A DNA stretch of 64,000 bases. Origin: Bacteroidetes bacterium UBA2475. Lineage in GTDB: Bacteria; Bacteroidota; Bacteroidia; B-17B0; Aurantibacillaceae. The position numbers and the translations under genes are program-made. Location of the stretch: positions 1-64,000 of the forward strand of contig DDPF01000007.1 of assembly GCA_002342065.1 (NCBI GenBank), written 5' to 3'. Below, piece after piece: positions 9,180-17,233 of this stretch (positions are counted from its first letter, which is position 1; each line of letters begins with the position of its first letter). The notes under the pieces were generated by a model. The model was not told the DNA's origin, ran no database searches, and saw nothing but the letters and a program-made list of their open reading frames with translations.

Positions 9180-10286
9180 TTAAAATGGACTATTATATTT
9201 TGGATTAGTTGTAAGTGCATTATCAGTCAATGTTTTCAAAAAGTTTACTAAATCAGTTTTTTGTTGTGCGTTCAACATTAATCCTGTGCCTCTTGTATTT
9301 TCAAGCGCAGGGTCAATATAAGTTGACGCTTTTAAACCTGAATTATAATGGTCAACAACTTCTTCTAACGTCTTAAATCGCCCATCGTGCATATAAGGGG
9401 CTGTTAAAGCAATGTTCCTTAAACTTGGCACTTTAAATTTGGCTTTGTCGCTTACATTATTTGTAACTTTTTCTCTGCCAATATCTGTAATGGAAGCATC
9501 CGTATCCATTCCGTTATTCATATAATCGTTATTTGTAAAATTAAATCCACTATGGCAATGCGAACATTCTGCACCTGACTGAGAAGGGAAAAACTGATTG
9601 TATTCCATAAAAAATAACTTACGCCCATTATCTTCGCTCGCTGTTAAAGTAGCTGTTCCTGCAAGGTATTTATCATACTTAGAATTATTTGAAACAATAG
9701 AATTCATAAACTGTTCTAACGCTAAAGAAATTTTCGTAGGGTTTATTTCTTCCGAACCAAAGGTTTTAATAAATTGATTTTTATACATCGGACTAGTACT
9801 CAATTTGGCAACTATATTTGGTAATGTTTCAAACATTTCTAGAGTATCTTGTATCGGTAATAATGATTGGTGACGTAACAAATTTGCTCTGCCATCCCAA
9901 AAAAACTGATTGGTATGCCAAGCAGTATTAAATATAGCCATCGCTTGTCGTTTCCCTTTTAGACCAAGTACCCCAATCGAAAATTTTGCTGTATCATCAA
10001 AAGCAAACTCTTGTTTATGGCAACTGGCACAAGAAATTGAGTTATCCTTCGACAGCGATTTTTCATAAAATAACATTCTACCTAATTGTACACCTTGCTG
10101 TGTTAATTGATTATCTACTGCAATTGAAGGTGAAGGAAAACTACCATTTTCTAATACATACGGTGTGTTATCCTGCTGTACAGGTGTTTCCGTTAGAGGT
10201 TCTGTAATGGTATCTTTTTTACAACTGTACAAAACTACACCTAGTGCAACAAATGCCAAAGCAATTATTTTTGATTTCATTTTCAT
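9180..10286 (-). CDS. Di-haem cytochrome c peroxidase family lipoprotein (MbnH/MauG-like), copy 1
   Basis: The protein has 368 aa from the ATG at 10286; a GTG at 10289 is possible. The lipobox LYSC22 indicates a periplasmic or outer-membrane lipoprotein. Two c-haem motifs are visible: CASCH (86-90) and CSHCH (241-245). The FWDGRA motif (Trp130, 44 residues after the first haem cysteine) fits the inter-haem Trp of the CcpA/MauG family. A KVPSLRNIALTAPYMHDG block binds the second haem region. Family members reduce peroxide or oxidise a partner protein; MbnH converts a Trp of MbnP to kynurenine. The gene overlaps the stop of the upstream peroxidase (TGATG), and an MbnP-like gene heads the operon, so an MbnH role is favoured over simple peroxide removal. 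Confidence 0.85.
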   Translation of the reverse strand: MKMKSKIIALAFVALGVVLYSCKKDTITEPLTETPVQQDNTPYVLENGSFPSPSIAVDNQLTQQGVQLGRMLFYEKSLSKDNSISCASCHKQEFAFDDTAKFSIGVLGLKGKRQAMAIFNTAWHTNQFFWDGRANLLRHQSLLPIQDTLEMFETLPNIVAKLSTSPMYKNQFIKTFGSEEINPTKISLALEQFMNSIVSNNSKYDKYLAGTATLTASEDNGRKLFFMEYNQFFPSQSGAECSHCHSGFNFTNNDYMNNGMDTDASITDIGREKVTNNVSDKAKFKVPSLRNIALTAPYMHDGRFKTLEEVVDHYNSGLKASTYIDPALENTRGTGLMLNAQQKTDLVNFLKTLTDNALTTNPKYNSPF

Positions 10287-11320
10287 CACAATTTAAACTT
10301 GGGGTTTTTAGTAAATTCAATATCTGTTAGGGTTTCTAAAAATTTAATGAGATCATTTTTTTCGGTATCACTTAGATTTAGCGGTTTAATTAATTTATTT
10401 TTATGTGCATTATTTTTACCGCCAGCATTGTAATGATTAACAACTTCTGTTAACGTTTTTACAGACCCATCGTGCATGTAAGGGGCGGTTAAAGCAATAT
10501 TCCTTAATGTTGGCACTTTAAATTTTTCCAAATCTTCATCTTTTTCAGTCAATCGTTTCCGTCCAATATCTTTATACTTTTCATATAAGCCATTATTTTC
10601 AAAAGCATAATTCGTAAAATTAAAACCTTCGTGGCACTTTGAACAATTTGTTTTATCACTAAAAAATAAATTCATTCCTCGTGTTTCGCTTTCGGTTAAA
10701 AGTTCATTGTTATTTGAATTTTTGTACCTATCGTATTTACTATTTCCGCTTATTAAACTTCTTTCAAAATTTGCTAAAGCCCTTGTTATTACATAATAAT
10801 CCAACTCTTTATTATATGCCTTTTTACTTAATATTTGATATTTTGAATTGTGTTTTAATCGTTTAGCTATTTCAATAATATTAAAATTAAATTCATTGTG
10901 TTCTTGAATTGGAACTAAGATTTGTTTCTCAAGAGTAGAAACTCCTCCTAATCTTGTGTAATAGGGATGGTAAGCTACATTACTTAAAGTAGGGGCATTT
11001 TGAGTGCCGAGCATTTTTTTTACTCCTAAACTAAGCGCCACATCATCACTAAACGCCAATTCAACTTTATGACAAGAACCACAGCTAATACTGCTATCCA
11101 ACGAAAGTGACTTGTCGTAAAACAAATTTTTACCTAACGTCCATCTTTCAATGCTAAATGCATTATCGGCGGGAAATTCTATCTCTGGAAATCCTTTTGG
11201 AATTTCAATTGATTTTAATGAATTTGATTTTAGAAAAAACGAATTACTGTAACAAGCGGTTAAAATTGCCGATACAAAACTAATGTAAATCGTGTTTTTT
11301 TTAAATCTACAAATACGCAT
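10286..11320 (-). CDS. Di-haem cytochrome c peroxidase family lipoprotein (MbnH/MauG-like), copy 2, inter-haem Trp missing
   Basis: The protein has 344 aa with lipobox LTAC23, CGSCH at 80-84 and CSKCH near residue 230. The VPTLRNIALTAPYMHDG block is kept. At the place where copy 1 and most relatives have FWDGRA, this protein reads YYTRLGG, so the Trp that bridges the two haems in CcpA/MauG enzymes is absent. It may therefore work by another electron route, act only as an electron carrier, or be a non-catalytic partner. It sits 5 bp after the MbnP-like gene and is translationally coupled to copy 1. I am sure of the family and unsure of activity. Confidence 0.82.
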   Translation of the reverse strand: MRICRFKKNTIYISFVSAILTACYSNSFFLKSNSLKSIEIPKGFPEIEFPADNAFSIERWTLGKNLFYDKSLSLDSSISCGSCHKVELAFSDDVALSLGVKKMLGTQNAPTLSNVAYHPYYTRLGGVSTLEKQILVPIQEHNEFNFNIIEIAKRLKHNSKYQILSKKAYNKELDYYVITRALANFERSLISGNSKYDRYKNSNNNELLTESETRGMNLFFSDKTNCSKCHEGFNFTNYAFENNGLYEKYKDIGRKRLTEKDEDLEKFKVPTLRNIALTAPYMHDGSVKTLTEVVNHYNAGGKNNAHKNKLIKPLNLSDTEKNDLIKFLETLTDIEFTKNPKFKL

Positions 11321-11325
11321 TTATT

Positions 11326-12291
11326 CTAATACACAATTACTTTTTGGGTAGTTATAAGAACATCATTATTCAGTAATGAAATAAAATAGATACCCTTTGT
11401 GTCAATTGAAATTTCATTGTTGTTTAATTCATTTAATTTTTTAACATCCATTACTCTGCCAGTAACATTGGTAATTTTTAAAGTCGTACTATTTTTAGGA
11501 TAATTATCTGCGCTTATTGCAAAAAGACCTGTTGAAGACGGGTTAGGATATACTACTATTCCATTTGTAGATAATGAATTTTCGTTAATACCAACTGTTG
11601 AAAGCGGAGTGAAAACAAAATCTCTAAAGTTAGTAGCCATAACAGCGTTTGACCCTGATGAACCATGTAAAATCAAGCCGCTGGATATATTTATATTTTT
11701 TAGTGCCTGTGCATAATCTGCATTAATAGTGATAATTAATTCTGTTGCGTTTAACGTTGCTCCAGTTGTAATTGTTTGACTATAATAATTTGTATTGCCC
11801 AAAGCATGTAACTCAAGCTGTTGGTTTAAAGAAGGACTTGAGTTTCCTCCCAAAGCAATAAAGAAATAGCCCGACGCCCAACCCCAGTGCATAGATGGGG
11901 ACTTAGGTGAAAGAGCATGATTGGAAGGCCAAAGCGCAGGATCTTGATTGTTTTCTGGGGTATTTACACCCACTGAAAATTTAATTCCTTCAATATTTGT
12001 AATGTTGGTATAGGTTCCCAAATTAATTGAAGTAATTGTAGAGGCATCAACTAAATTATAAACACCTGTGGCAGTAGTGGTTTGTGCTCCATCATGTATA
12101 ATCACAAAGCTGGATAAATAATATTGCATTCTGTTAAGATTGAAGCTATGCCCCAAGTTATTAGTAGAGGTTTGATTAAAAGCAAAGTTTTGGCTGAGCA
12201 GTTTATGATTGATATTTAATTTAACAGTTAGCTGCGCATTTATATTAAATGTTAAAATTATAGCTGAAAGAATAAAATATAGTTTTTTCAT
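11326..12291 (-). CDS. MbnP-like copper protein with type A T9SS sorting domain
   Basis: The protein has 321 aa from the ATG at 12291, chosen because the signal peptide (KKLYFILSAIILTFNINAQ) starts there; a longer frame to 12312 begins without one. Residues about 20-160 match the MbnP family: LNRMQYYLSSFVI, then a short helix and SMHWGWASGYFFIALGG, the conserved Trp-rich strand. In MbnP a Trp is turned into kynurenine by MbnH and then helps bind copper. Residues about 240-321 are a type A T9SS tail (VVYPNPSSTGLF, then KGIYFISLLNN and KVIVY), which MbnP of methanotrophs lacks. The protein is therefore probably displayed or released at the cell surface. It heads the minus arm with both peroxidases. 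Confidence 0.83.
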   Translation of the reverse strand: MKKLYFILSAIILTFNINAQLTVKLNINHKLLSQNFAFNQTSTNNLGHSFNLNRMQYYLSSFVIIHDGAQTTTATGVYNLVDASTITSINLGTYTNITNIEGIKFSVGVNTPENNQDPALWPSNHALSPKSPSMHWGWASGYFFIALGGNSSPSLNQQLELHALGNTNYYSQTITTGATLNATELIITINADYAQALKNINISSGLILHGSSGSNAVMATNFRDFVFTPLSTVGINENSLSTNGIVVYPNPSSTGLFAISADNYPKNSTTLKITNVTGRVMDVKKLNELNNNEISIDTKGIYFISLLNNDVLITTQKVIVY

Positions 12292-12302
12292 AATGTCTAT
12301 TG

Positions 12303-12314
12303 TTTTGTACAAAA
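12303..12314. promoter_or_regulatory. Perfect 12-bp palindrome TTTTGTACAAAA in the divergent copper promoter region
   Basis: The palindrome lies 11 bp upstream of the MbnP-like start and 97 bp upstream of HYC_CC_PP. It is in the only divergent promoter region of the block, so it is a good operator candidate for one of the AraC-type regulators. Its function is inferred from position alone. Confidence 0.35.
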
Positions 12315-12411
12315 TAAGGAATAAAACTCGTAAATTTCTTACACTATTTTATGGTTTTTATTGCTTTGGCTATAAATTAACACATTTTTTTAGTTACTTT
12401 GTATGTAGTAG

Positions 12412-12810
12412 ATGAAGAACACACTTTTAATACTTTTTACATTTTATTTTACACTAACGTCAGTTGGCGTGTTATATAGCACCCATCATTGTGGTACTAA
12501 GGTTTCAAGCACGGTATGGGGAGTTTCAATATCACAAGAGAGGGCTTGCGCCTGCAAACATGATGGTAAAAAGCATAAGAAAAGTTGCTGCAAAAGTGAT
12601 AGTAAATGGGTAAAAGCTGCAACCGATCAATCCAAATTACAAGCTTCATTACAATTAAATAAACTAAGCTTTTCGCAATCTTTAGTTATATCCTCAATTT
12701 TCAATTACATTATTTCACCTAATAAGGAAGAGATTTGTTTTAAAGTTTCACATTCTCCTCCGCTTCCTGAAGACCCCCTATTCCTTCTTCACCGCTCACT
12801 TATTATTTGA
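12412..12810 (+). CDS. HYC_CC_PP family protein
   Basis: The protein has 132 aa. It carries the three marks that name the family: a His/Cys motif after an N-terminal hydrophobic segment (STHHCGTK, where most relatives have HYC), a CC pair in a His/Lys-rich stretch (KHDGKKHKKSCCKSD), and a PP near the C-terminus (SHSPPLPEDP). The N-terminal 20 residues can act as a signal anchor. The family occurs with copper and heavy-metal genes in Bacteroidota, and its Cys/His residues suggest metal binding. The biochemical role is not known. It is the first gene of the plus arm, 73 bp before the regulator. Confidence 0.8.
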   Translation: MKNTLLILFTFYFTLTSVGVLYSTHHCGTKVSSTVWGVSISQERACACKHDGKKHKKSCCKSDSKWVKAATDQSKLQASLQLNKLSFSQSLVISSIFNYIISPNKEEICFKVSHSPPLPEDPLFLLHRSLII

Positions 12811-12883
12811 TTTTAAAATGAATATGTTTTATGCCTTTATTATTATGGGCATTTATTTCTATTTATTTAATATTCAAATATCA

Positions 12884-13453
12884 ATGCCAAATTCAGTATT
12901 CATAAAAAATATGGTGAGTAATAGGTGTAAATTAATTATTACTCAACTATTTAAAGATTTTAACCTGTATCCTAAAAATGTTTTTTTAGGTGAAGTAGTT
13001 TTGCAAAATAAACTATCCAAAGCAGAAATTGAGCCTTTAAAGTTAAGGCTTGAGCAATATGGTTATGAGTTAATAACAGATAATGGGGCTAAAATAACTT
13101 CAAAAATAAAATCTGTTTTGGCAGATTTAATTGAAACTGAAAGTTTTAATTTGGAAGTGAATATGAGCAAATATATTGCGGACAAATTACATTATGAATA
13201 TCATTATTTAAGTAATTTATTTTCTGAGATAGAAAACACGAGTATTGAAAAATATTATATTTTATTAAAAATAGAAAAGGCAAAAGAATACATAGATGAC
13301 GGATTATTAAACGTAAGTGAAATAGCTTTTAAATTAGGTTATAGCAGCCCTGCACACCTTACAAATCAATTTAAGCAAGTTACAGGAAGTGCGCCTACGC
13401 ATTACAAGAATTTATTACAATCAAAAATTACAGAAACTAAAAAAGACGCTTAA
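12884..13453 (+). CDS. AraC-type regulator with degenerate HMA-like N-terminal domain
   Basis: The protein has 189 aa from the ATG at 12884. The longer frame to 12818 would add a hydrophobic stretch absent from the paralogue at 18177, so the shorter start is preferred. Residues 1-75 look like an HMA (copper chaperone) fold, but the metal loop reads MVSNRCK: one Cys of CxxC is Ser. The C-terminal 100 residues are an AraC DNA-binding domain with two helix-turn-helix units (VSEIAFKLGYSSPAHLTNQFKQVTG). It probably controls the surrounding operon. Loss of the CxxC pair suggests altered metal sensing. Its stop is 1 bp before the next gene. Confidence 0.8.
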   Translation: MPNSVFIKNMVSNRCKLIITQLFKDFNLYPKNVFLGEVVLQNKLSKAEIEPLKLRLEQYGYELITDNGAKITSKIKSVLADLIETESFNLEVNMSKYIADKLHYEYHYLSNLFSEIENTSIEKYYILLKIEKAKEYIDDGLLNVSEIAFKLGYSSPAHLTNQFKQVTGSAPTHYKNLLQSKITETKKDA

Positions 13454-13454
13454 T

Positions 13455-13814
13455 ATGAAAACAATTAAAATTATAATAATGGTATCTGCGCTAATTATAA
13501 CATTAATTAGTTGCAATAATTCCGAAACACCAACTTTGGTGCAAGCCAACAAGACATCTACCTTTAAAGTATGGGGCAATTGCGAAATGTGCGAGGAAAC
13601 AATAGAGGGTTCGCTAAAAGTAGAGGGTGTTTCAAAAGCAGATTGGAACACTGATACCAAAATGATTGCGGTAAGTTTTGATTCGACAAAAATTACTTTG
13701 GATAAAATTCAAAAAAATATAGCTACTGTCGGTTATGATAATGATGCATATAAAGGCGATGATAAAGCTTATAATGAATTACATGATTGCTGCCAATACG
13801 AAAGAAAACCATAA
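13455..13814 (+). CDS. HMA-domain lipoprotein (periplasmic metal-binding)
   Basis: The protein has 119 aa from the ATG at 13455; the longer frame starts inside the regulator gene. It has a lipobox (TLISC17), an HMA domain with GNCEMCEET as the CxxC metal loop, and the characteristic ending GYDNDAYKGDDKAYNELHDCC. The C-terminal CC may add a second metal site. The domain repeats almost residue for residue in the N-terminal half of the DUF3347 protein at 19656. It probably binds Cu(I) in the periplasm and passes it to other proteins of the block. Confidence 0.82.
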   Translation: MKTIKIIIMVSALIITLISCNNSETPTLVQANKTSTFKVWGNCEMCEETIEGSLKVEGVSKADWNTDTKMIAVSFDSTKITLDKIQKNIATVGYDNDAYKGDDKAYNELHDCCQYERKP

Positions 13815-13826
13815 ATTCTAAAAAAC

Positions 13827-14693
13827 ATGAAAAAAGTTAGTATTCTATTAGGTCTATGTATTACAGTTTTTGTTATAGCTAGTTGGACTATTATTTATAG
13901 TAACCCTTCCCCCTGCGATGCGCCACTTGTAGGAGGACATACTGGTGCTCCGGGAGAAACAAGCTGTTCAGGTTGCCATTCGGGAACAGATAATGCCGGT
14001 GCAGCAACGCTTACATTTAATATAGGTGGTGGCATAACGCAATATGTTCCGGGACAAGTTTACTCTTGTACCGTTGGTATTTCTCAAAGTGGCGTTGATA
14101 AAATGGGCTTTTCGTGCCTAGCACTACGCGACTTTAATAATTCTACAACGGGAACCTTTACACTTACAGATCCGTTACGAACGAGAACATACGTGGACGG
14201 AATAAGAAATTATGTAAGCCATAAACCTTGCGCCGCAGACGCTGTAACTATTGGCGTTAATCAATGGTCGTTTGATTGGCAAGCTCCTTCTACTAATGTA
14301 GGAAACATAACTTTGTATTTGGGTGCTTTAGCTACAAATCATAATCATGCTACAAGTGGCGATTCGCCTTATACTCGCTCTGTTACGTTAACGCCTTCTG
14401 CCACATCGGGGTTAAATGAAATAAGTGGCGAAATAATAAATTCTACCATTGTACCTAATCCAGCTTCAAACCTTTTCACAATCAGCTTTAATAACTTATC
14501 ACAAAATAAAATAGAGATAGGTTTGTATGATTTGCAAGGAAAGAAAATTAAAAATTTAGCAACTGAAACGTACAAAGCAGGCTTGGTTAAGGAAGAATTT
14601 TCAGTTAATAATTTAAACATTCAATCAGGAATTTATTTTATTAAAATTAATATTGACAACAAACAGTTGACACAAAAATTAATTATATACTAA
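13827..14693 (+). CDS. Choice-of-anchor V domain protein with CxxCH motif and type A T9SS tail
   Basis: The protein has 288 aa. After a signal peptide comes GGHTGAPGETSCSGCHSG, the start typical of choice-of-anchor V proteins, with CSGCH as a possible single c-haem site. A beta-rich domain follows to about residue 195. The last 80 residues are a type A sorting domain (VPNPASNLF, then NIQSGIYFIKIN and KLIIY). It is therefore a candidate surface-exposed cytochrome, perhaps an electron donor or acceptor for the di-haem peroxidases. That link is an inference from co-location. It lies 12 bp after the HMA lipoprotein. Confidence 0.8.
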   Translation: MKKVSILLGLCITVFVIASWTIIYSNPSPCDAPLVGGHTGAPGETSCSGCHSGTDNAGAATLTFNIGGGITQYVPGQVYSCTVGISQSGVDKMGFSCLALRDFNNSTTGTFTLTDPLRTRTYVDGIRNYVSHKPCAADAVTIGVNQWSFDWQAPSTNVGNITLYLGALATNHNHATSGDSPYTRSVTLTPSATSGLNEISGEIINSTIVPNPASNLFTISFNNLSQNKIEIGLYDLQGKKIKNLATETYKAGLVKEEFSVNNLNIQSGIYFIKINIDNKQLTQKLIIY

Positions 14694-14708
14694 TTCACTT
14701 CTATCAAA

Positions 14709-15593
14709 ATGAAAGCTAAATTTAAAATACTATTTTCTATAATTATGCTAACTGTTTGTGGATATGCTCAAATACCTAACAATGGTTTTGAAATATGGAC
14801 GAGTACAAATGGCTATCAAAATCCAACAGATTGGGGTAATTTGAATGAAATAACTAAATCCTATTCAGTAGCAACTTGTGGAAAATTAAGTCCCGGTAAT
14901 CCCGGTAGTTTTTATTTAGTTGTTAGAACTGTAAGCGTAACAGGAAAAGGTTTAATACCGGGCAGGGTTGTTTCGGGTAAAATTGATACTATAAATTATA
15001 AAGCTGTGTCAGGTTATCCATTTACATTACGACCTCTTAGCCTTTCTTATAACATGCAGTATATGGTAGCTTTACCTTCTGATACAGCTTTTGTATCAGT
15101 ACTTTTAACTAAATGGAACGTAAATTTACTAAGGCGCGATACTGTTGCATATGGAGTTAGCAACTTTAATGCAATGGCTCATACTTGGTTTACCAATTCA
15201 ACCTACTTAAATTATAAAAGTGGCGATAACCCCGATTCGGCGTGCATAGTAATATCATCAAGTAATAATGTACCATTAAATAATAGTTACATGTACATAG
15301 ATCATTTACTATTTAATGGAAGTGTGATAGGTATAGATGAAAAAAGCTTAACTGCAAATGAAGTTATGTTTTATCCAAACCCGTCCTACGATAAAATTTT
15401 TTTTAAGTTTAAATCAGCGGTTAATGAGCCTCTTGACCTAAAAGTTATTGATAGTAAGGGAACACTCTACCACAAAATAGAAAATGTAAAGGTTGAAGAT
15501 TTTATAGACGTTTACCAATGGCCGAAAGGAGTTTACTTTCTTGAATTAATGGGTAAGAAAACAATCTTAAAAGAAAAATTAATAATTAATTAA
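14709..15593 (+). CDS. Secreted protein with type A T9SS sorting domain (function unknown)
   Basis: The protein has 294 aa with a signal peptide ending GYAQ. Residues about 20-205 begin IPNNGFEIWTS and form a beta-sandwich like the PCMD/carbohydrate-binding domains of other Bacteroidota surface proteins (NGFE-W start, YMYIDHLLFNG end). The tail MFYPNPSYDKIFFKF to KLIIN is a type A sorting domain. I see no metal motif. It lies within the copper operon (15 bp after, 10 bp before its neighbours), so a role in surface copper handling or adhesion is possible but unproved. Confidence 0.75.
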   Translation: MKAKFKILFSIIMLTVCGYAQIPNNGFEIWTSTNGYQNPTDWGNLNEITKSYSVATCGKLSPGNPGSFYLVVRTVSVTGKGLIPGRVVSGKIDTINYKAVSGYPFTLRPLSLSYNMQYMVALPSDTAFVSVLLTKWNVNLLRRDTVAYGVSNFNAMAHTWFTNSTYLNYKSGDNPDSACIVISSSNNVPLNNSYMYIDHLLFNGSVIGIDEKSLTANEVMFYPNPSYDKIFFKFKSAVNEPLDLKVIDSKGTLYHKIENVKVEDFIDVYQWPKGVYFLELMGKKTILKEKLIIN

Positions 15594-15603
15594 ATCAAAA
15601 AAC

Positions 15604-16680
15604 ATGAAAACAAAAACGCTCATATTAAACATTGCTATTACCACAATATTAATTGGTATGACTTCATGCAAAAAAAAGGAAGCCGATACAATGGAAGACC
15701 ATAATCAACACACCCCAGCTCCCGTGCCTTTGAATATTAATTATCCTGCGGCTTATGTGGTAAACGGAACTTCAAATAATATATCTGTAATAAAGCTATC
15801 TGATAACACAGTGGCCGAAACTATTTCATTAAATGGTTCTACTTTTCCCCATCATATATACTTAAACCCTGCTAAAACAAAATTAGCGGTAGCTATTACA
15901 AGCAAAGATTTAAGTGGTGGTCATGTAGGACATGGGGGTTCACTTGCCGGACAAAAAATCCAAATTATTGATGTAGTAACAGGCAACATTGATAAAGAAA
16001 TAGGTGTAGCCAAATTGCCTCACAACGCAGCCTATAATGTTGCCGGGGATGAGCTTTGGATACCTCAAGGCGATTCGGTTCAAGGAACTGTATTAGTGTA
16101 TAAAACGAGTGATTGGTCACTTTTAAATACAATAAATGTGGGTAAGCTACCCTCTGAAGTGACGTTTGCTAGCAATGGATCAAAAGTGTATGTTGCCAAT
16201 ACAAAGGATGGTAGTATTTCGGTTATTAACCCAAGCACTAAAGCTGTTATGCAAACTATTGCTGTTGGAATTATGCCAGTTGGAGCATGGCCAGCAAGTA
16301 ATGGTAAAATGTATGCTGATAACGAAGGTTCGCAAACAGTTTCAGAAATCGATGTTACTACAAACTCAGTTACCGCAACAATTAATTTGGGCTTTAAGCC
16401 GGGGTATGTAGCTTACAATTCTTTAAATGCAGAATTATGGGTAACAGATGCAACTAATGGAAAAGTAGTATACTACACCTTAGTAGGTAGTATCTGGACT
16501 AACCAAGGCAATATTACTACAGGTGCAGATGCACATGCTATTGCCTTTAGTGGTGATGGAAGTAAAGCATATATTACCAATCAAGGAGCAAATACAGTTT
16601 CTGTTATAAATGTTTCAAACCATACGGTAACTAATACAATAAATGTAGGATCTAAACCAAATGGTATCATTTTAAAATAA
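15604..16680 (+). CDS. YVTN/YncE-type beta-propeller lipoprotein
   Basis: The protein has 358 aa with lipobox GMTSC23 and a His-rich segment (EDHNQHTPAP) just after it. The rest is a seven-bladed propeller made of 40-residue YVTN repeats, for example KVYVANTKDGSISVINPST, ELWVTDATNGKVVYY and KAYITNQGANTVSVINVS. A further His/Gly-rich loop (GGHVGHGGS) interrupts blade two. Propellers of this type are common next to cytochrome c peroxidases and copper proteins and act as binding platforms. The two His-rich segments make copper binding plausible. Confidence 0.82.
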   Translation: MKTKTLILNIAITTILIGMTSCKKKEADTMEDHNQHTPAPVPLNINYPAAYVVNGTSNNISVIKLSDNTVAETISLNGSTFPHHIYLNPAKTKLAVAITSKDLSGGHVGHGGSLAGQKIQIIDVVTGNIDKEIGVAKLPHNAAYNVAGDELWIPQGDSVQGTVLVYKTSDWSLLNTINVGKLPSEVTFASNGSKVYVANTKDGSISVINPSTKAVMQTIAVGIMPVGAWPASNGKMYADNEGSQTVSEIDVTTNSVTATINLGFKPGYVAYNSLNAELWVTDATNGKVVYYTLVGSIWTNQGNITTGADAHAIAFSGDGSKAYITNQGANTVSVINVSNHTVTNTINVGSKPNGIILK

Positions 16681-16687
16681 AAAAATC

Positions 16688-17233
16688 ATGAAAACTAAAA
16701 AATCAATATTTATATTGTTTATCGCCATGCTGATAAGCAGTTCATCATTTGCCAATTTTGTAAGCGCAAAAATTAAGGTTACAGGAATAACATGTAGCAT
16801 GTGTTCAAACTCCGTAAACAAAGCACTGAGCTCTTTAAAATTTGTCGATAAGGTTGAGGTAGATTTGGAAAAAGCAATATTTACTGTTACGTTCAAACAA
16901 AATGAAGATGTTGTGATTGATGAAATAAAAAGTAAAATAGAAGGTGCGGGGTTTTCCGTTGGCGAACTAATTGCCGACTTTAAATTCAGTAATATTTCTG
17001 TTACAAACGATTTTCATTATCAATTTCAAAACAATACATATCATTTTGTGAATGTAAAAAACCAAAGTTTAAACGATGCAGTAGCAATAAGATTTGTAGA
17101 CAAAGGTTTTACTTCACAAAAGGAATATAAAAAGTACGTGAGTTTAACTACAAGTAAGTGTATTAAAACCGGAAAAGCTGAGAATTGCTGCCATTCAGAC
17201 GACAAACAAAGAATTTATCATATAACCATATAA
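16688..17233 (+). CDS. Exported HMA-domain protein
   Basis: The protein has 181 aa. A signal peptide (ending SSSSFA) precedes an HMA domain with the canonical loop GITCSMCSNSV. The C-terminal 80 residues form an extra beta-rich domain ending in TSKCIKTGKAENCCHSDDK, which offers three more cysteines and a histidine. The C-terminal domain is not one I recognise. It is probably a periplasmic Cu(I) carrier. The stop overlaps the start of the next gene (TAATG), so the two are translationally coupled and likely cooperate. Confidence 0.8.
   Translation: MKTKKSIFILFIAMLISSSSFANFVSAKIKVTGITCSMCSNSVNKALSSLKFVDKVEVDLEKAIFTVTFKQNEDVVIDEIKSKIEGAGFSVGELIADFKFSNISVTNDFHYQFQNNTYHFVNVKNQSLNDAVAIRFVDKGFTSQKEYKKYVSLTTSKCIKTGKAENCCHSDDKQRIYHITI

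Noticed and set aside
12818..12883. Membrane segment at the N-terminus of the first AraC-type regulator
   Set aside because: The hydrophobic extension is absent from the paralogue, and the homologous start lies at the ATG at 12884.
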